Assembly (NCBI RefSeq): GCF_007752135.1
Contig: NZ_CP036298.1
Location: forward strand, 5,766,859-5,830,858
DNA: 64,000 bases
DNA from: Aureliella helgolandensis
Lineage (GTDB): Bacteria; Planctomycetota; Planctomycetia; Pirellulales; Pirellulaceae
Direction of reading: 5' to 3'
Position 1 is the stretch's first letter. Each line of letters starts with the position of its first letter. Positions 20,301 through 29,180 of the stretch are shown one piece after another. The translations under genes were made by a program, and so were the position numbers. The notes below the pieces were generated by a model. It worked only from the letters and a program-made list of their open reading frames with translations. It made no database searches and had not been told where the DNA came from.

Positions 20301-20737
20301 GCGGGGTAGAGTATTCTTCCGCTAAAGTCGAGGCTCTCCGTTCCCGCTGGCACGTCGAGGTCAACGCCGATGGAGGCCAGTTTGCCATCACGAATTAGTA
20401 CATCCGCCTGCTCCAAAACTTGCCCTGCTCGCACGACCACCTGTGCATTTCGCAGTACGACAGAACTGGGCGGTTGGTAGCGAACTCCCACAGCAGGGGA
20501 GGTATTCGTTGGATCCGCAGCGCTGGCACTAGGCAGGCCAGCCAAGATCACCAAGCAGTAGCCGAACCAAGCTGGTGCGTTGCCCCAGCGTCTGGCGAGG
20601 GAGTGGGAAAATGTGCAGTGCTGGTTCAATGCGCTGTCCTTCAGGTTTCGGGTGGCAGGTGCTGTGGGAAGAGCAGGGGGGGGAGTGTCGATCCGAGCTT
20701 GCCGGCGCTCTGTGCCGTCGGTGCGGATTGGAGCCAA
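17375..20737 (-). CDS. Exported tandem amidohydrolase with one degenerate and one canonical module
   Basis: A 1120-residue protein from a TTG start, with a hydrophobic export segment near residues 57-75 (WFGYCLVILAGLPSASAADP). Module 1 (about 80-500) keeps the amidohydrolase outline (ALRALTEGPAKLLKIDASVG) but has YPAFVDPLVEMEGG where HxH should be. An acidic repetitive linker (about 620-650) joins module 2 (about 675-1070), which has the intact metal site: PGIIDCHSHM (about residue 734), IHCHSYRQDE, LQHILEGY and SFNSDDAELARHLNHEAA. The C-terminus ends in a His-rich tail (HHGHHEHDHAHDHEH) that could bind metal. Module 2 is probably the active enzyme, perhaps a cyclic-amide hydrolase or dipeptidase; substrate unknown. 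Confidence 0.85.
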   Translation of the reverse strand: MAPIRTDGTERRQARIDTPPPALPTAPATRNLKDSALNQHCTFSHSLARRWGNAPAWFGYCLVILAGLPSASAADPTNTSPAVGVRYQPPSSVVLRNAQVVVRAGQVLEQADVLIRDGKLASIGVDLDVPAGTESLDFSGRILYPAFVDPLVEMEGGTSTPVAGYWNAQVTPEYRLGERLVTDADKLQGLRQAGVGTALAAPQRGIVKGQSCIVSTGTQALSGRMLQSASFLHLQLYPHRRERGSYPTSPMGAVALVRQAFYDADWYAASQRAVKADARLPFPEHNDALEALGAALAGDQRVIIDGNNEMYAARADQLAREFSLQLVIRGSGREYRRLQDVAKMGRMWIVPVDFPAAPSLDTQAEIADTTLQTLMHWRLAPENPGRLESAGVPFVLTSDGLAKSADLLPNVRRAIKHGLSEATALRALTEGPAKLLKIDASVGTLEIGKFANLLVAAGPLFAEDTKLLETWVQGERDIWEDDLPLDPRGAWEIEDESVALAEFRLEISGTPKKLKAHLERPGKQDKPQKVELRKPTLSSYQFNAAFQTDALKLAEPTSYGSGLAQLSATVLDRSDVLQLQGTVVWPDGQRTHFSATKDAELQTDEGGEAPDESSEAEEASEDQSEEKSEEKSEEKSEEKSEEKSEEKSTPEFVACDVNFPLGAYGVTDLPAQVDWLVIRDATVWTSGPAGRLENADLLVHQGMIEAVGMDLPVPQGTVELSGQGWHVSPGIIDCHSHMATDGGVNESGQAVTAEVRISDFIDPADITIYRQLAGGVTTSNILHGSANPIGGQNQVIKLRWGASAEALKMDGAPAGIKFALGENVKQSNWSEPTNRYPQTRMGVEQLMRDRFEAALSYQQEHAEWRKTSGRLPPRRDLELDAIVEILEGERWIHCHSYRQDEILTMLRVLEDYQITIGSLQHILEGYKVADAMAKHGATGSTFSDWWAYKMEVFDAIPFNGALMHRAGVVVSFNSDDAELARHLNHEAAKAVKYGGLSPEEALKFVTLNPAKQLRIDAMVGSLEPGKQADFVIWNRSPLSTMSVCQQTWIDGRCYFDREEDVSRQQRDAELHRKLVQSAQGGGANSGSGSHREDPSTWWVRFDEFCHHGHHEHDHAHDHEH
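18795..18878. repeat. In-frame 12-bp microsatellite inside the amidohydrolase linker
   Basis: GACTTCTCTTCG is repeated from 18795 (six units, the last ending CA), followed by a diverged unit GACTGGTCTTCG. On the coding strand it encodes (Ser-Glu-Glu-Lys)n. The 12-bp period keeps frame, so copy-number change would lengthen or shorten the linker between the two modules without disrupting the protein. Confidence 0.95.
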
Positions 20738-20889
20738 GGGGATACTCTATTCTAGTCCCCAGCGTATATTGGTAGAGCACCGTAGGTGAACGAGATCGTT
20801 TAATATGGTAAGAGCTGTTTATCCAGGTTAGTCACTGTAGCACCGTGGAACAACAAGGGGGCCGCCTCCCTTTGTGCTGAAAGCCCGCA
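20738..20889. promoter_or_regulatory. Shared upstream region of divergent genes
   Basis: About 150 bp separate the divergent starts of the tandem amidohydrolase and the ECF sigma gene, so both promoters should lie here. I see no convincing consensus boxes. A motif resembling a tRNA D-arm (TTGGTAGAGCAC) occurs but no tRNA can be folded around it. Confidence 0.4.
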
Positions 20890-21537
20890 ATGCCCGAATC
20901 ATTTTGGCCTGAAACGCCCCCGACGAGCGAATTGCTACTGCAGGCCCAGGGTGGAAACTCCCAGGCCATTGAGCAACTTTTGACTCGACACCGCGACTCA
21001 TTGCGACGCATGGTAGACCTACGGCTCGATCAAAAAATCAAACGTCGCGTGGACGTAAGCGATGTCGTGCAGGATGTCCTGATCGAGGCGAATCGTCGCC
21101 TGCAGGCCTACATGCTCGATCCAGTCATGCCGTTTCATTTGTGGATCCGGCAGATCGCCAAAGATCGAATTATCGATGCGCACCGTCGCCATCGCGTCTC
21201 CGGCAAACGGAGTGTTGACCGGGAGCAACCGCTGGCGCGACCGGCCACCTTCGATCAATCCACCATTGAATTGGTCGCGCAGCTGCAGGATCATCAGCTC
21301 ACCCCTGCCGCGGCAGCCACGCAGCGCGAGATGGCCATTCATGTTCAGGCGGCCATCGAACGGCTGGACGAACGCAATCGAGAAATCATCTTGATGCGGC
21401 ACTTCGAACAACTGAGCAACCAAGAGGTTGCGCAGTGCCTGGGACTTTCTGAACCGGCTGCCAGCATGCGTTACCTGCGCGCCCTGAAGCGTCTGCGATT
21501 GCTGCTCGATGGAAACCCCAACTCCGCACCGTCCTGA
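20890..21537 (+). CDS. ECF-type RNA polymerase sigma factor
   Basis: A 215-residue sigma-70 family protein. Region 2 includes VDVSDVVQDVLIEANRRL and the following WIRQIAKDRIIDAHRRH (about residues 55-105), which bind core polymerase and the -10 element. Region 4 is the helix-turn-helix ILMRHFEQLSNQEVAQCLGL followed by AASMRYLRALKRL (about 165-207). There is no signal or membrane segment, so cytoplasmic. It is separated by only 11 bp from a Ser/Thr kinase gene, a pairing common in planctomycetes where kinases appear to replace anti-sigma factors in signalling. The regulon cannot be inferred. Confidence 0.93.
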   Translation: MPESFWPETPPTSELLLQAQGGNSQAIEQLLTRHRDSLRRMVDLRLDQKIKRRVDVSDVVQDVLIEANRRLQAYMLDPVMPFHLWIRQIAKDRIIDAHRRHRVSGKRSVDREQPLARPATFDQSTIELVAQLQDHQLTPAAAATQREMAIHVQAAIERLDERNREIILMRHFEQLSNQEVAQCLGLSEPAASMRYLRALKRLRLLLDGNPNSAPS

Positions 21538-21548
21538 AAGAGTTCAAC

Positions 21549-23249
21549 GTGGACCACGAAGAAAATTCCGAGATCCACCTGCAAAACCTCTCGCCGCAAG
21601 AGCTGGCCTTAGCAGATTTAGTCAGCCGACTGACCGACCGTGTGCAGGCAGGTGAAACGATTGACTTCGAGCAGATCTGCCGCGAGTCACCAGAACATGC
21701 AGATGAACTGAAGGAGCTGTGGGGCGCCATCCTAGTCACGCATGCCGTAGCAGTTGAGACGCGAATTTGGGCTTCCCCGGCCAACGTCGCTGAAGAAGTC
21801 AGCCGTGGCTTTACCGTTCCCAAGCTCCCCTTTATTATCGGCGACTACGAATTGCTCGAGGTCATCGGCCGTGGCGGAATGGGCGTCGTCTATCGCGCTC
21901 AACAGAGGAGTTTGAATCGTACGGTTGCGGTAAAGATGATTCACGACGATCGCCCATCGAGTCTTGAGAATCGCCAGCGTTTTTTCGCAGAAGCGGAAGC
22001 TACCGCCAGACTGGAACACCCAGGCATCGTTCCGGTATTCGAAGTGGCAGAACACGAAGGTCATCCCTTCTTTAGCATGCAGTTCGTGCCAGGCGAAACC
22101 CTGGCAGAGCGTCTCAAGCAGGGCCCGCTACCGCAACGGCTGGCCGCCAAGGTGATGGTCGACGTCGCACGGGCAATTCATTACGCGCACGACCAAGGAG
22201 TACTGCACCGAGACATCAAGCCCTCCAATATCCTGATCGATGAGTTTGACCGCGTGCGCGTCACCGATTTCGGCCTCGCGAAGCTCTCCGATTCCGCAGA
22301 CAGTCTCACGCGATCAGGGGCGGTGATTGGAACCCCCAGTTACATGTCGCCCGAACAAGCCTCCGGACGGACTCCGTTGCTCGGGCCGCGTTCGGACGTG
22401 TATAGCTTGGGAACGGTGTTGTACCATTCGCTCACTGGACGGCCACCGTTTATCGCAGACTCCCCCATGGAGTTAGCCCTGCAAGTCTTGGAGCTCGACC
22501 CACCACCGGTGCGTCTACTGGAGCCCGGTCTAGATCGTGACTTGGAGATGATCGTCTCGAAATCGTTGCAGAAGCCACCCGACTTGCGTTACAAGTCGGC
22601 AGGCGCCTTGGCAGACGACCTTGAGTCCTTTCTACGCGATGAACCCGTTCAGGCGCGAAGCGGCAAGCTGGGGCAGGTCGCAGCCCGTTGGTTCCGTGAA
22701 ACGCATCACGCCATCGTGTTAGAGAATTGGGGATTGCTGTGGATGTGGCACAGTCTCGTGCTGCTCATCGTCTGTGTGGCTACCGAAATTCTCAATTGGT
22801 TGGGGAGTGAAAATCGGCTGAGTTACGCGGCGCTGTGGGTTGTTGGACTGGGGACTTGGGCGGCCGTCTTCTGGGCGTTGCGCCGCAGAATGGGTCCCGT
22901 CACCTTCGTAGAGCGGCAAATCGCCCACATTTGGGGCGCCAGCCTTATTGCCATCGCAGCTCTCACTCCCCTTGAATGGCTGCTCGACTTGGCACCGCTG
23001 ACCCTTTCTCCCATTTTGGCGTTGGTGGGAGGCATGGTTTTTTTCATCAAAGCTGGAATTCTCGCCGGTTGGTTCTACATCCAAGCGGCCTGCTTATTAA
23101 TCACCAGCTTCCTGATGGCTCTGCTGCCAGATTATGCGCACTTGATCTTTGGGCTCATATCCGCCGCTTGCTTCTTTCTACCGGGACTCAAGTATTATCG
23201 CCAACGTCGTGCGAATGAATTGTCTACCCATCGCTCTCGTAACGCTTAA
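21549..23249 (+). CDS. Membrane Ser/Thr protein kinase partnered with the ECF sigma factor
   Basis: A 566-residue protein from a GTG preceded by GAAAGAG. Residues 1-95 form the short N-terminal region common in planctomycete kinases ([17 protein letters not shown]). The kinase domain (about 97-365) has the Gly loop [12 protein letters not shown], the VAVKMI lysine, [13 protein letters not shown] (about 218), the DFGLAKL metal loop (about 240) and [11 protein letters not shown]. All catalytic residues are present, so it should be active. After residue 390 come several hydrophobic segments, probably four transmembrane helices, anchoring it in the cytoplasmic membrane. The 3' end overlaps the convergent sigma-54 activator gene by 26 bp, so their transcripts must be antisense at the ends. 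Confidence 0.93.
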   Translation: MDHEENSEIHLQNLSPQELALADLVSRLTDRVQAGETIDFEQICRESPEHADELKELWGAILVTHAVAVETRIWASPANVAEEVSRGFTVPKLPFIIGDYELLEVIGRGGMGVVYRAQQRSLNRTVAVKMIHDDRPSSLENRQRFFAEAEATARLEHPGIVPVFEVAEHEGHPFFSMQFVPGETLAERLKQGPLPQRLAAKVMVDVARAIHYAHDQGVLHRDIKPSNILIDEFDRVRVTDFGLAKLSDSADSLTRSGAVIGTPSYMSPEQASGRTPLLGPRSDVYSLGTVLYHSLTGRPPFIADSPMELALQVLELDPPPVRLLEPGLDRDLEMIVSKSLQKPPDLRYKSAGALADDLESFLRDEPVQARSGKLGQVAARWFRETHHAIVLENWGLLWMWHSLVLLIVCVATEILNWLGSENRLSYAALWVVGLGTWAAVFWALRRRMGPVTFVERQIAHIWGASLIAIAALTPLEWLLDLAPLTLSPILALVGGMVFFIKAGILAGWFYIQAACLLITSFLMALLPDYAHLIFGLISAACFFLPGLKYYRQRRANELSTHRSRNA

Positions 23250-25332
23250 GCTTCCGGTCCAGTGTCGAGCGTTCGATCCCAAGTAGCTGCGAAGCCTTCG
23301 ACTTGTTGCCCGAGGTGAACTCCAGAGTGGCCCGAATATGCGCCCGCTCGAGATCGGCCAGCAATTGAGGGACAAACTCGCCTGGAGAATGATGCGACAA
23401 GGCGTTTGCAGCCGCCACGGTCGGCGCACCAGCTCCCAAGCTCGAAATACTCAAATCTTCAACCCCGAGGGTCGACTGGCTGCCGAGCACCACGGCGCGT
23501 TCGATCACGTTGCGCAGTTCACGCACGTTGCCAGGCCAGGAATGTCGTGTAAGTACCTGCAGGGCTATCGGCTCGATGCCGGTAATTCGCCGCGTGGAGT
23601 GGCCCGAAAACTGGCGGAGGAAATATTCGACCAGCAACGGAATGTCGCGAACACGCCCTCGCAGCGGCGGCACATCGATCTCAATGACCCGCAGGCGGTA
23701 GTACAGATCCGAGCGGAATTCCTTGGCACGCACTGCCTCTTCAAGGTCACGGTTGGTTGCTGCGACAACGCGGACATCGGTCTTAATGGGTTTATTGCCT
23801 CCGAGCCGTTCGAACGGCTGCCCCTCCAGAGCACGCAAGAATTTGGCCTGCAATTCGGAATTCATCTCCCCAATTTCATCGAGCAGGAGCGTCCCACCGT
23901 CAGCCGCTTCGAATTTGCCGATTTTGCGATCGGTAGCCCCCGTGAAGGCCCCTTTTTCATGCCCAAACAACTCGCTTTCGAGCAAAGTGGGAGCCAGCGC
24001 AGCGCAGTTGAGGCAGACCAGGGGCCCATCGCGACGCGAGCTGGCGCGGTGGATGGCCCGAGCCACCAACTCCTTGCCAACTCCGCTCTCACCGCGAATC
24101 AGTACGGTGGCGGAGGTGGGGGCAGCCTTCTCAATCGCCCGCCACACACCGTCGATTTCAGGACTATCACCGATCATTTCGTGCGAGAGGCCCAGCTGTT
24201 GCTGCAAGGCGTCGACTTGCCGGCGACTGGTTTCCAGCGAATGGGCGAGTTGCTCACTGGTAGCGCGCTGCGCCAGAGCAATCGAAAGATTATCGGCAAC
24301 CCCGACCACGAAATCCAAATCGCTATCGAGCAACATCCGCTCCTCGCCAGAGGAATAGATGTGCAACAATCCTAGCATGGTCTGCCGCTCGCTCAGGTTC
24401 TCGAAGATTGGGGCGCAGATAATGCTGACCGTCTCCCGCTGCCCTGACTCTCCGGCTAAGGCGAGTTTCGAATCGTGCTGAACATTGCGAGCGAGAATCC
24501 CCTGGCGGTCATTGAGCACATTCTGAACGAGGAAATCACTGACGCGGTGGTAGGCGCTGCCGCTAGCTTGGCGAGCAGCTAAGACGGCCATGGCTGGCAG
24601 CGAACCTGCGGGACGAGTAGACAGACCTGCTTGACCGGCAGAGGTCTCGCCGGCCGCCGGGCTTCCATGCACAGGGCTTCCATGCACAGTATCCTCTGGA
24701 CCAAAGACAACGACTCCACCTCCGGCCACACCAACGCGATCGAGCAGCAGCGTTAGTGCAGTCTGTGCAGCCGCCTCGCGCGAGGGGCTGGCCACCAGCT
24801 CAGCAATCAGTCGATAGAAAAACCCCCACGCTTCATCCTGATTTCGCATTCGGCTCGGCTGGTGACCGAGCGCAGCGGCGGCTTGCTCAGCTAAGTTTGT
24901 CGCAGACCACTGCGAATTCGAAAGACGATTGACGATGGTAGGTAGCACGACGGCCGTGTTGGCCTCGGCCGCTTGCTCGCGATGATCACCTGCGTTGGAC
25001 GTCGGTTTAAATCCAGCATCCAGCGATAGGGTGAAAGTCACGCGGCAGCTTCCAACCGAGATAATATCCCCCTCTGCCAGCACCCGGGAGGCAAGAATCT
25101 TCTCCTGCCCAACCTGCGTACCGTTTCGAGATCCCAAATCCTCGACCTGCCAACCGCCCTTCAGGGGGGAAATCCGCGCATGGCGACGACTCACCCCCTC
25201 TTCCCGGACGACGATTTGATTCTCGGAGGAGCGGCCAATCACCGCAATTTGGTCCGGGGATAACCGCCAAACGTCGGTCCAACGGTTGCCAAGTTGAATG
25301 ATTAGGTAAGCTTGAGGAGTAGTTTGTTGCAT
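23224..25332 (-). CDS. Sigma-54-dependent activator with N-terminal FHA and GAF domains
   Basis: A 702-residue transcription activator. Residues about 1-105 are a well-preserved FHA domain ([28 protein letters not shown]), expected to recognise phosphothreonine. Residues about 155-345 look like a GAF sensory domain. The AAA+ module (about 390-625) has Walker A GESGVGKE, the sigma-54 contact loop GAFTGA (about 462), [12 protein letters not shown] (Walker B) and the R-finger region. [20 protein letters not shown] and [16 protein letters not shown] are conserved. The C-terminus ([16 protein letters not shown]) is a Fis-type helix-turn-helix. The FHA domain instead of a receiver suggests control by Ser/Thr kinases such as the convergent neighbour. 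A tandem VHGSP duplication lies in the GAF region. Confidence 0.93.
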   Translation of the reverse strand: MQQTTPQAYLIIQLGNRWTDVWRLSPDQIAVIGRSSENQIVVREEGVSRRHARISPLKGGWQVEDLGSRNGTQVGQEKILASRVLAEGDIISVGSCRVTFTLSLDAGFKPTSNAGDHREQAAEANTAVVLPTIVNRLSNSQWSATNLAEQAAAALGHQPSRMRNQDEAWGFFYRLIAELVASPSREAAAQTALTLLLDRVGVAGGGVVVFGPEDTVHGSPVHGSPAAGETSAGQAGLSTRPAGSLPAMAVLAARQASGSAYHRVSDFLVQNVLNDRQGILARNVQHDSKLALAGESGQRETVSIICAPIFENLSERQTMLGLLHIYSSGEERMLLDSDLDFVVGVADNLSIALAQRATSEQLAHSLETSRRQVDALQQQLGLSHEMIGDSPEIDGVWRAIEKAAPTSATVLIRGESGVGKELVARAIHRASSRRDGPLVCLNCAALAPTLLESELFGHEKGAFTGATDRKIGKFEAADGGTLLLDEIGEMNSELQAKFLRALEGQPFERLGGNKPIKTDVRVVAATNRDLEEAVRAKEFRSDLYYRLRVIEIDVPPLRGRVRDIPLLVEYFLRQFSGHSTRRITGIEPIALQVLTRHSWPGNVRELRNVIERAVVLGSQSTLGVEDLSISSLGAGAPTVAAANALSHHSPGEFVPQLLADLERAHIRATLEFTSGNKSKASQLLGIERSTLDRKLKRYESDG

Positions 25333-25539
25333 TGGCCGCGTTTGCCAAGTAATCTAAAGGGAAGTCTTCTCTTATAGAGCTCTCGTCGGAAAGCGGTTCT
25401 GGGTTACTGCTCAATATTGTGCGGCACCAGCCCCCCTCTACCAGGTTCAGCTTGATAAGAATCACTGCGAGCTTCATCTTAGCGGCTACGACGCGTAGCG
25501 TGATCTAAGCGAAATAGAAATCTTCTCCGGAGTCAGAGA

Positions 25540-26937
25540 ATGATTAACAGACTATTCACACAGTCTAATTATCAGTTTGTGCGCCGCACTTGTGCGGCAA
25601 TCGTCGTTACGAGCCTCTGTTTGGTCAGCCAGCCTGTCCAAGCGCAATTTGGCTTCGGCTTAAACAATCGAACTGGCGTGGTCGGTGGTGTCAGCATCGA
25701 TGCGGAGGGAGTCGTGCAAGCGGCCAGCGTCGAGCAACGCGGCGGCATCTTGCAACAGTTGCGGAAAACGGTCGGTGTGCCCACTGATGGTATGGAGGCC
25801 AAGACCGAACTGCGCATGATTTCGCTGACCAAATTGCAAGCAGAAATCCAGAAAGCGATGACGGCGGGCCAACCGCTGCCTGACGAAGTGCTCTACCTGG
25901 CTGGCCTTCAACGCGTGCAGTACGTCTTTGTCTATCCTGAACAACAAGATATCGTGCTCGCCGGTCCCGCTGAAGGCTGGGTTGTGCGGCAAGACGCAAC
26001 GGTCGTCGGTGCCACCACCGGTCGACCAGTACTCCAGCTCGAGGACTTGCTGGTTGCACTGCGCACGACTGAAGCATCCCGCCAGCACCCGATTTCGGTC
26101 TCCATCGAACCAACGGCTGAGGGCCAACAACGTTTAACAGCCCTTTTACGCCAAGTACGGCCGGGGCCTGGATTCAATCCAGCTGCGATCGAGCCAGCCA
26201 TGCGTGAGGCCTTTGGCCCGCAGCAAGTCAAATTGACTACGGTCGCATCCAATTCGCGGATGGCCCAGACCTTGGTAGCTGCCGACTACGAAATGAAGCG
26301 TCTCGCGATGAACCTTGAGCCCGCTCCAGTGACCGGTATGCCAAGCTACATGACAATGATTCGCAACACTGGCAAGCCCGAGGGCAATCAACCTCGCTGG
26401 TGGATGGCATGCGACTACGACGCGATCGCCCACAGCGAAGACATGCTGGCCTGGAAGATTTCGGGTCTAGGCATCAAAGCCATGACGGAAGACGAGTACG
26501 TCGATACGTTGGGCAACCGCACCGGCACCGGCAAAGCCAACAAGGTCGCTCAGCGATGGGCGGACCTGTTCACGGCCAAGTTTGAAGAGCTGTGTGGATT
26601 CAACGCCGCCTTTGGCGACTTGAGAAACGTGATGGATTTGAATATTGTGGCGACCGTCATCGCCGGACATCAGCTAGAACAACTGGCGGGATGCGACCTT
26701 TCCCTCTTGGTGGGCAGCGACAATTCCCTTGAGACGCCACAGTGGCATACTCCCAAGACGATCTCGCCGGAATGCAGCTTTGTGCGAGGCCAAGCTGGTT
26801 GGACCGTATCGGCCAGTGGCGGTGTGGATATCAATCCATGGAAGATCGTCAGTCAGAAGTCCGCGGCCAGCGATGCGGTGAAAAGCGTTCGCACTCAAGC
26901 GGAAGCTACCGACAATAGCAAATGGTGGTGGAACTAA
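25540..26937 (+). CDS. Exported DUF1598-type protein
   Basis: A 465-residue protein with a signal peptide (RTCAAIVVTSLCLVSQPVQA). The body matches what I recall of DUF1598, a family largely confined to planctomycetes, including VSIDAEGVVQAASVEQRGG and YLAGLQRVQYVFVYPEQQDI near the N-terminus and the repeated VLAGPAEGWVVRQDATVVG strand pattern. The C-terminus ends SKWWWN. The role is unknown; export suggests an envelope or periplasmic function. The start is preceded by GGAG-like sequence (TCCGGAGTCAGAGA). A strong intrinsic terminator lies about 240 bp beyond the stop. Confidence 0.8.
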   Translation: MINRLFTQSNYQFVRRTCAAIVVTSLCLVSQPVQAQFGFGLNNRTGVVGGVSIDAEGVVQAASVEQRGGILQQLRKTVGVPTDGMEAKTELRMISLTKLQAEIQKAMTAGQPLPDEVLYLAGLQRVQYVFVYPEQQDIVLAGPAEGWVVRQDATVVGATTGRPVLQLEDLLVALRTTEASRQHPISVSIEPTAEGQQRLTALLRQVRPGPGFNPAAIEPAMREAFGPQQVKLTTVASNSRMAQTLVAADYEMKRLAMNLEPAPVTGMPSYMTMIRNTGKPEGNQPRWWMACDYDAIAHSEDMLAWKISGLGIKAMTEDEYVDTLGNRTGTGKANKVAQRWADLFTAKFEELCGFNAAFGDLRNVMDLNIVATVIAGHQLEQLAGCDLSLLVGSDNSLETPQWHTPKTISPECSFVRGQAGWTVSASGGVDINPWKIVSQKSAASDAVKSVRTQAEATDNSKWWWN

Positions 26938-27507
26938 GCTTGGACTGAGACACCTGCTCCTGAAGCACGACCCAACTCAGCCACTTGGATTCAGCGGACT
27001 ACTCAAGCATCGAAGTAGCAACCATGCTGCCATGCAGACTTCGGGTAATCTTCGGGGGGGGCATCCCAGACCGCTGGGCCCCCGAGAGTGGCGAAGCGAG
27101 ACGGTGTGCGAGTTCCTGAAACGTAGCCTGAAAAGCAGATAGCGAGTTTCCTACAGCAGCCCGAACCCTCCTTAACCAAGCCGTGTCCCGATGGGGACGC
27201 GGCTTTTTTCGTGGGTTTTAAGAGATCGGGCTCACTCCCCCGATCGCTGGGACCTGCAAAGAAAATTAGGAGCGTGGTGGCCTGGGCGGATGGGCTTGAT
27301 TGCGAAATCAAGCGATAAACTCAGGCATTTAGCATCCTTGAGCAATTCGAGGAAGCAAAGTATCATGCTGAGCCAAGATCTTGGGCTACCGCGGAACGAT
27401 CCTTGCCGCGGCGGCCGACGCATTTGCACAGAACGAACATCTTCCCCTCTGCACGCAACGAATTCGCAAGGCCACTGGCTTTTCGGCAGTTGCACAGGAA
27501 AATCCTT
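26938..27507. other. Spacer upstream of ilvN containing a terminator
   Basis: About 570 bp without a gene. It is divided by a strong intrinsic terminator at 27179-27209. The 240 bp before the terminator could be the 3' UTR of the DUF1598 gene or a small RNA. The 300 bp after it should carry the ilvNC promoter and leader, with a GC-rich dyad (CCGCGG repeated around 27390-27412). I see no T-box or obvious leader peptide rich in branched-chain residues. Confidence 0.4.
27179..27209 (+). terminator. Intrinsic terminator
   Basis: An 11-bp stem (AGCCGTGTCCC paired with GGGGACGCGGCT, one G-T pair) closes a small loop and is followed by a run of T. This is a textbook Rho-independent terminator reading left to right; it separates the DUF1598 gene from ilvN. 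Confidence 0.85.
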
Positions 27508-28035
27508 ATGCGGCATATCCTTTCCGCTCTTGTACAGAACGTTCCTGGCGTTCTTTCGCACATTTCAGGCATGCTGGCATCGCGTGGCTACAACATTGAC
27601 TCTCTGGCAGTCGGGGAAACCGAAAATCCAGAATTGTCGCGGATGACCTTTGTCGTCGTGGGAGACGACCGCGTCCTAGATCAAGTGCGTAAGCAATTGG
27701 AGAAGATCGTTACGGTCGTGGAAGTGGAGGATATTAGCTCCCGAAACTGCGTAGAACGCGACTTAATGCTGGTGCGAGTCAAAGCAGCGCGTGGGCCTCA
27801 ACGCAGTGAAATCTTCGAACTGGTCGAAATTTTTCGCGGCAAGGTCGTTGATGTTGGCCCCGATGAAATCATGGCCGAAATTTCAGGCCGCGAGTCCAAG
27901 GTAGAAGCGTTCATTGACCGCATGCGTCCCTACGGCATCACGCAACTGGTGCGAACCGGCCGCATTGCCCTGGTCCGTGGCGGCCAACCGTCGGCCACAG
28001 ATACCGAAGTGGAACTAGCCGTTCCCACGAAATAG
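27508..28035 (+). CDS. ilvN: Acetolactate synthase small (regulatory) subunit
   Basis: A 175-residue ACT-domain protein. MRHILSALVQNVPGVLSHIS and GMLASRGYNIDSLAVGETE (residues 1-40) are hallmarks of the IlvN/IlvH regulatory subunit, which binds valine and stimulates the catalytic subunit in branched-chain amino acid synthesis. The ATG at 27508 has an AGGAAA ribosome site at good spacing; the longer open frame from 27403 lacks family similarity. The catalytic ilvB is not in this window. ilvC follows 105 bp downstream. The length is typical of the full-length form with C-terminal ACT-like domain. Confidence 0.93.
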   Translation: MRHILSALVQNVPGVLSHISGMLASRGYNIDSLAVGETENPELSRMTFVVVGDDRVLDQVRKQLEKIVTVVEVEDISSRNCVERDLMLVRVKAARGPQRSEIFELVEIFRGKVVDVGPDEIMAEISGRESKVEAFIDRMRPYGITQLVRTGRIALVRGGQPSATDTEVELAVPTK

Positions 28036-28140
28036 GCTACGATTTCCTTCAATCTCTCCCGTACACCCAAGTACCGTGGCGTTTGGTTGCCGCGCAAAAC
28101 ATTTCCCATCCATCCGTAAGCGAGAAAGTTACCGCACCCC

Positions 28141-29145
<1,005 letters not shown>

Positions 29146-29180
29146 TTCCCCCACGGCGCCACGACCTTGCGAGGCCACCT

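Noticed and set aside
20755-20800. A tRNA gene, suggested by TTGGTAGAGCAC
   Set aside because: No acceptor stem, anticodon arm or T-loop (GGTTCGAATCC type) can be found at the right distances on either strand.
27403-27507. An N-terminal extension of ilvN starting at 27403
   Set aside because: The 35 extra residues have no family similarity, and a good ribosome site precedes the ATG at 27508.
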